Shown here: positions 56,501-64,000 of the stretch, one piece after another
How positions within the stretch are numbered: the first letter of the stretch is position 1
Layout: every line of letters begins with the position of its first letter
DNA from: Norana najaformis
Taxonomy: Eukaryota; Annelida; Clitellata; Crassiclitellata; Hormogastridae
Assembly (NCBI GenBank): GCA_964023275.1
Contig: OZ029915.1
Span: 20,984,775-21,048,774 of the forward strand
Direction of reading: 5' to 3'
Length of the DNA stretch: 64,000 nt
The notes under the pieces: model-generated
The model's database searches: none
Told to the model about the DNA's origin: nothing
What the model saw: only the letters and a program-made list of their open reading frames with translations
Program-made: the position numbers and the translations under genes

Positions 56501-59500
56501 ATCAGTGGACACCACGGCTCTTGTGGTGCCTTGCATCAGAAGTGTTGCGTTCCCGGGCATTCTCAGTAGCTGTTTCAAGACTTTGGAAATCGCTGCCCAG
56601 TTCAGTTTGTTCTGTCACTTGATGTCATTCAGGTCTAAACTTAATACTCATCTGTTTCGGCTTCCTAACCCACCATAGCCCAACTTGTGGTTTCTCTGAC
56701 ATGGCTTTTCCAGTGGACTATGTTCTTTGATTATGATTTCACTTGAAGTGATCATCGATTGATGCCTTGAGCATTACAGTGGCACTATAGAAGTCATTGG
56801 ATTAGATTATGTTAGACAGAAGGATACTCAATTCTTGACTGTAAACCAGTGCAACTGTTTGGTAGCTTTTAAGGTTCGTCATTTTGCACATCAAGGGTGA
56901 CTGTATTATAGAACATTTAAATTCTTCACTATTCTAACTGTGCAATGTACATTTAATATACACGTATCAGAATTCGACCTGGCTTCACCAGCTGATTACG
57001 ACATCAACAGAAGTGACCAATGGTTGGTGCCTTGGGCATTATGATGATGGCACTAAAAACTCATTAGATTAATTAGATTACGATAAGTATATGTATGTGC
57101 AGTGTTTATTAAACATTGTGCTAAGAGAATAACATTAGTAGTCCAGATAATATGTTGAGCAGGTATTATGTAATTCTTAATTTTATACAAGACAGTACCT
57201 CCATTGCGATGACTTGTTGACATACAGACTTCAACAATCTGAATTCCGAGCTCGTAGTAGAAATCTCCAACGCCAAGCATTTTTGACCAAAAGCCTTTGC
57301 TAGCTAGAAACAAAATTGTTATTATTACTATTATTTCTGTGGATGCATTCAAGTCAAGACTCAAGACCTATCCTTTTAAAATATTATACGACTGTCGAAT
57401 TTTGAATTCATGTACAGCACCTTTTTTCTGCCTCAGCCATGCTGTGGCTTTTTACAAATTGACTTATTATTATTATTAATTAGCAACTTCCATAGAGCCA
57501 GTGTCTAACGCAGAAGGCATCCACCGATGGAACACCAAACTCAAACCACAATCAGACGATCAGTCCACAGAGACATATAGACAGCTTTTGAAGGATAAGC
57601 AACTTAAAAAAGGTAAATCTTGAGTTCACACCAAAAAATGATACAAGCAACTGTGCATAACCAATAGATACAGAAAGAGAGTTCCAAAATTTTGGTCCAC
57701 AACTGAAAAGCTCATTCACCAAGAACAGTTCTACCTTTAGGTATAACCAAAGAAAGTAAATCAGATGACCTTATTGAATTGTGATAAGACTGGGAAATAG
57801 AGTGATTTTAAATACAGGTCAAAGTTGAAAAGCCAAAACCCCAATTTGAAACAGATTTTTCCTAAACACAAAGCCAATGAAATAATTTGGTTACAGGGTT
57901 TATATGCTCATATCTTGATGCATTAGTTATGACTAGTTAATAGGTCATGCGAGAGCAGGTTATGTATCTGTGCGGGTTATAAGCATGAAAACCCAATTAA
58001 CTAACTGAATAACTGTAGTAATCATAGTAATAATCTGATTGGGTAGAGCGCTTGGCTTTTAACGGGGAGAGTATGGGTTCGATCCTCTCCTGAGACAGTT
58101 ACTGCGTAGGGTTTTGAGAAAGTCCTTCACTCACAATTGCTCAGCACCATCAACTGATGCTTAGTCATTAGATAGTGGCACTTAATAAATGCACAAATAA
58201 TATATGAGAATAAATCATTATTTTTGCAATAAATATCATTTGCACTAACATGCCAAAGGATCGACACCAATTGCCGCACACATCTGCTGAAATTGCGATC
58301 GAAACTGTGGATTTTTGCGTATCTCTTCACGATGTTTTGTTGCAAATTCCTCTAGATTAGTCCGAAAAGCTTCCATTTGTTTTGACAACTGTAAAACAGA
58401 TTACGTTCATGTCTCACCAAGTTGTACATGAAGAAAGAAAGGGTAAAACAGCAGACTGAACAGAAAACATAAAGAAACATCCACCAGTTATTCTTGGAAA
58501 ATAAACTTTTACTTCTTTTTATCAAGACTCATCGATGCAACTCCTGCACGAGGATAACGGCTCACTCCTTTAATACTATTTAAGGTTAATACTCATATGT
58601 CATTACTCAGAAACATAACATAACACAGTCACAAGATCAGTCCTTTATTTTATTTATTTATTTATTTAAACCCAATTAACTAACCGAATAACTGTAGATA
58701 ATCTGAGAATCTGTAGCTTTAAAACCAATGCTTCACTGCTATGTGTAATAAGTGCTAGAAATTTTGTTTTCTTAGCCTTGGCATAATTATGATGTCCTCT
58801 TCCTCACTGTCTAATCCTTCTAATCTGTAGCTGATTTAAGTAGTAAGCGCTAATGGAACCGAAAGTTTGAAATCTTTGATCTCTGGGCAAACATAACTCA
58901 CTCAGACAGAGGAAACTAATCACTGTATGTCACATGCTGTTCTACTTTCATTGTCCTAGGCAATGCATTAGCTATTACAATATATTGCCATATATCCTTA
59001 CAGTTGTTAAAGAAAGGTACAAGATAGCACTACAGAATTCCAAAAATGGAAGACTACCACTACAAATTGTTTTCTTTTGAGCTGTTCGATACCTAAAGGA
59101 ACAATGCCAGAAATACAGCTGATTGCTGAAAATTGTTGGACTTGTAGCAAATGGTGTTATTAAGTTTAAAACTTCAGTTAAAGACAATGACATTATCAAA
59201 TCTGATTCAAGAACTTCTATAGTGCCACTCTAATAATGCTCAAGACATCAGTCAACAGTCAGTTAAGTAAAATCAATGCATGTCAAAATCAAAGTTTAGT
59301 CCAGTCAAAAATCAGAAAAGCAAAATATTATCAAAGTATTATCTAAATTCAAGAGATACAAAAATATTTTGCTCAACAGGAAACATCTAAAGAAGCATTT
59401 TTTTCAAAAATTATAAAAACCTGGGCTAACTGTTCCGAAGCAATTTCACTCCCTTTGTCTTTGTAGCGTGCCTGTGTAAAACAGTAAACTTAAAATCATT

Positions 59501-60412
59501 CATAATATACTTTACATTTAAAATTATATTATATATAAAAGTCCATGGTGATCATATGAATCATTTGTGAATGAGTCTGAGAAGATCCTCACAAAGTCAA
59601 GAAACTTAATTCATGAGAAAAACACTCAGAAGGCAAGCAGGCATAAAATGGGTCAAAATGAGTTCTATGTATATTACATTCCTTGTTTTGTTTCGCTATC
59701 AGACTTATGTAGAGCTTTGCTAAGTAGCAATTTCATTATGATGCCCTGCAACAAAAACTTTAGATGTTCTCTCTGAGCCCTAATTTGAAGTCTTGTGCAT
59801 AAATTATTATGCAAATGACCAATTCATGTAAACATTCATCTTAGGCACCTGTTGAGATTTTGCTTTTTGATCAACAATCACTTCAATCACGCCCAACCAA
59901 AATCACGCACCATGAATTAGCCAGTTGCTTGGTGGGCAGGATTCTAATTCTTGTCTGGCAGATCACGTCACGCGGGATCGATTCCATGACAAATTCAATC
60001 TCGCCCGTCAGGACTAGTTCAGATTACTGTTGCCTTGATCACATGATCAGAATCTCATGCATGCATTTGCCAATCGCGCGGCGTGCGTGTTGCTGGTCGT
60101 CGGGCGTGACCGGATCCACATTTATTATAATATTGATGATAATTATATTTAACCACTTGTATCAATTGTGGAAATTGTAACTCCTAAACAAAATGAGCAC
60201 AGCAAAGTATCAATTCGTAAGACAAGCATAGAACAAGCTGCCATTTAATTTGATGTGTTTATTCGGACTATTAACCAATTTAATTACTTAGGACAAGCAA
60301 GGGAGCGATAAAACACGGCAGACCTGACGAGTATCAAGAGAATTATTTGCCGTTTCACCTGAGCTAAATTTTTGTTTTTTATCGCTGCTATCCCTGCTGT
60401 ACGTCGATGCAT
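53469..60412 (-). CDS. SNF8: ESCRT-II subunit SNF8 (EAP30, VPS22), complete, 8 exons
   Basis: SNF8 forms ESCRT-II with VPS25 and VPS36, acting at endosomes to sort ubiquitinated membrane cargo into multivesicular bodies. Eight exons join in frame to 247 residues (human protein 258). Landmarks: [15 protein letters not shown] (start), helical [68 protein letters not shown], the first winged helix ([35 protein letters not shown]), the second winged helix ([15 protein letters not shown]) and the C-terminal [15 protein letters not shown]. All introns are GT-AG. Introns carry CR1-like, SINE and MITE insertions. No defects were seen, so it is presumably functional. Confidence 0.97.
54057..54131 (-). 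CDS. SNF8: SNF8 exon 7
   Basis: 75 nt, phase 0-0, acceptor TTGCACAG, donor GCTCTG|GTAAAT. It encodes [20 protein letters not shown] and IQRAL (second winged helix). Confidence 0.94.
54300..54675 (-). mobile_element. GGGGTCATCC MITE family, copy 3
   Basis: The left end AATGACCTACTTTGGACC and CCCTTGTCCACATTTGGC matches the reverse complement of the right end of the 50.4 kb copy. The right end CCAACGTCCTGAATGGATGA CCCC is a diverged terminal repeat. It lies in SNF8 intron 6. Confidence 0.7.
55304..55445 (-). CDS. SNF8: SNF8 exon 6
   Basis: 142 nt, acceptor CATGCAG, donor GCTGAG|GTAAAT. It encodes [40 protein letters not shown] and AVLQQAE (first winged helix). Confidence 0.96.
55823..55895 (-). 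CDS. SNF8: SNF8 exon 5
   Basis: 73 nt, acceptor TGAGACAG, donor AGCAG|GTCAGT. It encodes [20 protein letters not shown] and QEIS. Confidence 0.94.
56040..56815 (+). mobile_element. CR1-like LINE fragment with ATTAG tail
   Basis: Collinear with 28875-29820: [19 protein letters not shown] start, [36 protein letters not shown], and the tail GTGGCACTATAGAAGTCATT then GGATTAGATTA. It is frameshifted and dead. It lies in SNF8 intron 4. Confidence 0.75.
56970..57076 (+). mobile_element. Solo 3' tail of the ATTAG-tailed LINE
   Basis: GAATTCGACCTGGCTTCACC, GCCTTGGGCATTATGATGAT, GGCACTAAAAACTCATTAGA match 29690-29815. Only the last 100 bases of the element are present, as expected of strong 5' truncation. 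Confidence 0.65.
57199..57303 (-). CDS. SNF8: SNF8 exon 4
   Basis: 105 nt, phase 1-1, acceptor GTTTCTAG, donor GGAG|GTACTG. It encodes [20 protein letters not shown] then [14 protein letters not shown], the most conserved block of the family. Confidence 0.97.
57480..57960 (-). mobile_element. CR1-like LINE 3' fragment
   Basis: Closely similar to 7590-7965 (shared CAGATGACCTTATTGAAT, ATGCTCATAT and the AAACAGATT/GAACAGGAA region), so the two belong to one family. No open frame survives. Confidence 0.65.
58020..58200 (+). mobile_element. tRNA-derived SINE (best copy)
   Basis: A-box-like TTGGGTAGAGCGCTTGGCTT, B box GGGTTCGATCC, then the body GTTACTGCGTAGGG, AAGTCCTTCACTCACAATTG, and the tail GTGGCACTTAATAAATGCAC. 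The A box to B box spacing is that of a tRNA. It is a SINE, not a tRNA gene: no acceptor stem pairing, and relatives at 19.0, 24.1 and 47.8 kb. Confidence 0.75.
58250..58388 (-). CDS. SNF8: SNF8 exon 3
   Basis: Acceptor TTTTACAG, donor GGCAT|GTTAGT, chosen because it alone gives LASSKGFW in frame with exon 4. It encodes [16 protein letters not shown] to [13 protein letters not shown]. Confidence 0.93.
59205..59285 (-). mobile_element. LINE 3' tail fragment
   Basis: The reverse complement reads GACTGATGTCTTGAGCATTA then GAGTGGCACTATAGAAGTTC, the tail of the ATTAG-type CR1-like family. It is inside an SNF8 intron. Confidence 0.5.
59421..59471 (-). CDS. SNF8: SNF8 exon 2
   Basis: 51 nt, phase 0-0, acceptor TTACACAG, donor CCCAG|GTTTTT. 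It encodes [17 protein letters not shown]. Confidence 0.93.
60359..60412 (-). CDS. SNF8: SNF8 exon 1
   Basis: ATG at 60412-60410 opens [18 protein letters not shown], the family N-terminus; donor CTCAG|GTGAAA. 54 nt, phase 0. Confidence 0.96.
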
Positions 60413-60689
60413 GGTCGCGGTCTTTATTAATTTATAAATAAACAAAACCAAAACAACTTGTTTCCCCAAACAGTGGAAATCTAAACAAACAACCCAAAGA
60501 AGTCTTGTTATCGCTTCTTGAAAGTTAACGATGAATATGAATATAAGAAGGTCTTGGCAGAACTGATGCAATCTCTTAAACGTAATCATTCGTAATCATA
60601 TTCTCGAGAATTTTTTAAAGCTCTACCAAAAAGCTAAGAGCAGAGCACCAAAATACCATGTGAAGAATAAAGTCGACTGCTAAAAGACC

Positions 60690-60970
60690 CGAGAAAGACA
60701 GACAGGAGCTACTACGGTGTGTTGTGTCTAGATTGAGAGAAATGGGAAGGCGGGGGATTAGAGGGACCAGGGTAAGGTTTCAAGGTTTCTTGAAAAATGG
60801 TGCTTTAATTTTGAATGGAAATCCTCAGGAGTAATATAGAGGGATATGGGACAGATGATGTCGGGTGGAATAGAGGATTGGAGAATTTGAGAAATTCAGG
60901 AGGGAGATAGTTCCAGAGCTGAGGTGCAGTGTGGTATACGGATCGTTTAAATTTAAAATGTTCCATTACT
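60690..60970 (-). mobile_element. Probable LINE 3' remnant without open frame
   Basis: Phrases such as AGTTCCAGAGCTGAGGTGCA and GAGATAGTTCCAGAG look like the reverse complement of the GAxxLWNxLP coding end of CR1-like elements, but no frame is readable. Confidence 0.35.
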
Positions 60971-61339
60971 GACATAACATCTGGCGTGTAATAAAAGTAC
61001 CTTATGTGTACCGCTTGTCACAATTTTAAAAGAGTTAGATTGATATGAAGTAAATTACAAAGAACTTGTAAGCTCGTTCTCTAAATCTTTTGCTTACTCA
61101 CTGAAACAGCGCAACAAAATTTATTTGCGTCAATTTAAATTGCGTTACAGCGCAGCCGACGGGAAATGGCGGACGTTGGTTGGTGTTGTGAGTTGTAACC
61201 ATCGTTGCAACTTCAGCACTTTCAGCCAATCTGACTGCATACTGATTCCTTACATCAGCGGTGCCTGAATAAGAACCAAACTTTAGGAATGACATCAGCG
61301 CAAGTAAGTATTATATTCAGTGAAGGTGCAAGGAAGGAA

Positions 61340-61660
61340 CAAACTTTAATCCTCCCTTCTTCTTCTTCTTTTCAACCGTCCTCGGTACGAGGGTTGGTCG
61401 CATTGTAGACGATTCTTCTCCATCCACTCCTATCCTCGGTTCTTCTCAGCAACTTCTCTGTGTCCATGCCGGTCCATTCACTGATGTTGTCCATCCACCT
61501 CTTCCTTGGTCTTCCTCTTGCTCTTGCTCCCGGAGCTGTTCCTTGCATGATCTCCTTCTCCAAACAATCACCCTGTTTCCTCATTATGTGTCCAAAGTAC
61601 GACATCTTTCTTCTTTTGATTAATTAATTAATCCTATATTCGTTAGTTATTTACAGTTCA
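61340..61660 (-). mobile_element. RTE-like LINE C-terminal fragment
   Basis: The minus-strand frame has MSYFGHIMRKQGDCLEKEIM, GARARGRPRKRWMDNISEWT and RSGWRRIVYNATNPR, the RTE/jockey-type C-terminus. It has the same domain end as 31.0 kb but clearly a different subfamily. Confidence 0.8.
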
Positions 61661-61699
61661 AACCATTTCGCTCAAACCGCTCCGCCTCCGTTCTAACAC

Positions 61700-62440
61700 T
61701 TAACCGTCCTCCCGTCACCTCTTCCTTAAAATTTGGAAATCGCGATTCCAGCTATTGGGTCCAACATAGGCAAAGCTTCTAGACTGCGCTGTAGCAGTGC
61801 GCATACGAGGGACAGTCAGAAGTCCAAGGGAGGCCGACCGGAGAGTGCTACGGCCTGGAACCAAGGAGACCGAAATGCAGAAGTCCTTAAGATATGATGG
61901 AGCAGAGCCAACGAGACAATTACGCATAAGCGTTAGGATCTTGAACTGGATACGCTGCTGAATGGGAAGCCAGTGTAGAGTGTCCCGTATAAAGGAAGTT
62001 ATATGGCCATACCTGGGGACGCCTCCAATAAGACGGGCAGAAGCATTGAGAACAGATTGAAGCTTGGAAATATTGACAAGTGAGAGTCCAGCAAAGATAG
62101 CGTTACCAAAGTCCACCCTGGTGCAGATAAGGGCATGAATTAGAGTAGTAACGGCATGAAAGGAGAGGGAGCGGTGGATGGTACGAAGCTGACGAAGGTG
62201 GTAGAAGCATGAGCGGGAGACACTGTTAACATGATCGGTCAAGGAGAGTTCCCGGTCCAGAACAACCCCAAGATCACGGACTTTGGAACAGAATTGAATG
62301 TCCGGAAACCTCTGGCGTAAGGATGATGAATCTATCTTTGCCAGCTGAGCACGACCACCAAGCCAGATGAACTGGGTCTTAGCAGAGTTCAGTCCTGGCT
62401 TTTGGATCTTGACCTGGACCAAACCCTTCCTGCCTATCGA
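61700..62440 (-). mobile_element. CR1-like LINE fragment with 235-codon open frame
   Basis: Minus strand. LNSAKTQFIWLGGRAQL, VRDLGVVLDRELSLTDHV, CTRVDFGNAIFAGL, RDTLHWLPIQQRIQFKIL and SAPSYLKDFCISVSLVPG. It is the same family as 11640-12560 but much better preserved, so younger. It is 5' truncated. Confidence 0.85.
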
Positions 62441-62449
62441 TTCACCATT

Positions 62450-64000
62450 CGTTGTGTCTTGTGTGAAAAATAAATTAGTTTTGGTATAAATCTGTGATTA
62501 CAAATTTTACAATTGCAAAACTCAGATTCCATTCCCAACATGACATCACAATATTTCAAGATATTGCTTCATACACTGGTGGATGCACAAGTTGAGAACG
62601 GGGCAGACTTTAGTCCTCAAGACTTTTGGAGCTAGTTTCAATTTGCCAAACTTTCAGATGAACATTTTAGTCATTCATCTGTTTCTATAGTTGGCCTATA
62701 GTTTCACTGACTCATTTCCCCATTTGCTGACCTTTTTAGCTATTTTTCATGAAATTTTGCTTTTTTTTTCTATTTCCTTCCATTTATTTCTTTTAACAGT
62801 ATTATTATAACTGCATTTTGCTTGACTTGGCCCATTTCTGCTAACCACTTTGGGGGCCAGCACAATGAGCACAGTGGTACATGTTCCCCCCCCCCATAAA
62901 ATGGATCCGTGGTCGGAATGCTTCCTTACTTGATCTGTCACTGCCTTAATTAAAAATGGAAATTAAATTTTTACCAAAAAGTCAAAGTTGATGCCAAATG
63001 CCAGCCAGGATTGATCATCCCCAACAGGAACGTCATATGGAGGACATATGGTTACCAGATGGCAAATATTGTCTATGGGCTCCATATATGCTACACAAGG
63101 TATTGCACATCTATTTCAACGAATACACTCGAATATCAAGTCCTATAGGCCAAAGTACTGTTGCTGCTGACTAAAGAACAGAGTAGAAATGTACAACTGC
63201 AGAATGCAGATCTTCATATCTGAGGTGATTGTAACCATGAAAACTCAAGTTATGATGGCAGTCAGGACCATGCAAGGTTGCGTCAGTCCGAACCAATTGA
63301 TATACGTTGATATACAGTTTGGAGACAAGCCCAAGACCCTAAGAATTGTCAAGCTGGAAGAGATGGTCGAAAAGGCCCAGGCACATATGGACCTAAGCAG
63401 TGGAGGCTGATCCCCGCCCTCTCAACTTTGGGCTAAACACAGTTTGGAGACAAGCCCAAGACCTGGACAGTGTGTAAAGAGTCACTGCAGTGGCAGCGCT
63501 GCTTTAGTGGCACACCACAGATGGTGGTGGGCCTGGTGGCCGTGCTCATCTCATATATGCATACATGCATTTTTATTTGAACTTCAAGTGCTAAGTGTAT
63601 AACTAACATTGCATGGGCATGGTTAGATACAGGTATGGCCTAAATATGGCTGAGATACCCTGATTAGATATACCTATCATATGGATACAGTTAGCACCTA
63701 TACAGAAACCAGCTGGTATCTATATGGCATATATATAGTCTAGGATAATGAATACAAATTGCTGATGTAAGATTACCATATAGTATCCAGATGATTTATT
63801 GATGTGCCAGCTATATGGAGTTAATATTGGTGAACCATCTGGCATCTGTATGGCGTACTTATGGTCTGGTTATTCTGAGTAGTTATATAGCTAATAAGTG
63901 GATAGTATGGTATTGAGAGTTAGTGAGGGAAAAGGGACTTAAGTGTGATTGTGCATAAGAGTGCAAAACCTTCAAGGCAATATGCTGAAGCAGAAAAAAA
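62450..64000. other. No recognisable gene
   Basis: A plus-strand frame at 63189-63410 (73 codons) has no family match. 63000-63900 is rich in short ATATGG/CCAGATGG words. A 24-26 bp word CAGTTTGGAGACAAGCCCAA occurs near 63317 and 63439. I see no exon framework. Confidence 0.35.

Noticed and set aside
58020..58110. A tRNA gene
   Set aside because: A and B boxes are present, but the acceptor stem does not pair and diverged relatives occur at several places, so it is a SINE head.
63189..63410. 73-codon plus-strand ORF as an exon
   Set aside because: No family similarity and no splice-compatible neighbours; it is left as unassigned sequence.

Overview
This is a window of metazoan nuclear DNA. 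Genes are split by spliceosomal GT-AG introns of about 0.1 to 3 kb, the DNA is AT-rich, and introns are full of decayed non-LTR retrotransposons, tRNA-derived SINEs, DNA-transposon derivatives and microsatellites. Nothing bacterial or viral was seen. The protein families and repeat types fit a marine invertebrate (a lophotrochozoan or a basal deuterostome would both fit). The sequence alone does not let me name the species.

Three protein-coding genes were reconstructed by hand from splice sites, reading phase and family similarity. (1) Positions 529-20210, minus strand: kinesin light chain (KLC), 15 coding exons from the ATG to the conserved C-terminal basic serine-rich segment. The last codons probably lie beyond the left edge. 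The exon for TPR4 helix B and the start of TPR5 exists in two versions (10016-10105 and 7097-7186). Both are 90 nt, both are phase 0, and they look like mutually exclusive alternatives. (2) Positions 35082-52231, plus strand: a large mosaic extracellular protein. In order it has two SRCR domains, a farnesoic-acid-O-methyltransferase-like (FAMeT) domain, a P-type trefoil, an ILEI/FAM3-like domain, PKD-type folds, a REJ (receptor for egg jelly) domain, and possibly a short hydrophobic C-terminus. The 5' end with the signal peptide was not found. (3) Positions 53469-60412, minus strand: a complete 8-exon SNF8/EAP30/VPS22 gene (ESCRT-II subunit, 247 residues). Genes 2 and 3 converge, with candidate poly(A) signals at 52611 and 53161.

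Layout: 1-20.2 kb KLC. 20.2-28.2 kb is upstream of the KLC start codon and holds a short piggyBac derivative flanked by TTAA (21338-22129), a SINE, LINE pieces and possibly a distal KLC promoter or non-coding exon near 28.05-28.23 kb. 28.3-35 kb is a graveyard of LINE (RTE-like and CR1-like) and hAT-like remnants. 35-52.6 kb is the SRCR-REJ gene, with a LINE remnant in its first located intron and a MITE family in its 3' part. 53.1-60.4 kb is SNF8 with CR1-like and SINE insertions. 60.4-62.5 kb holds further LINE remnants. 62.5-64 kb has no recognisable gene.

KLC (microtubule cargo adaptor), SNF8 (endosomal sorting) and the SRCR-REJ protein have no known functional link; their adjacency looks incidental. 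The observations most worth following are the duplicated KLC TPR exon, the SRCR-FAMeT-trefoil-ILEI-PKD-REJ architecture, and the piggyBac and MITE derivatives with intact terminal inverted repeats. All exon borders were read by eye and need transcript confirmation.
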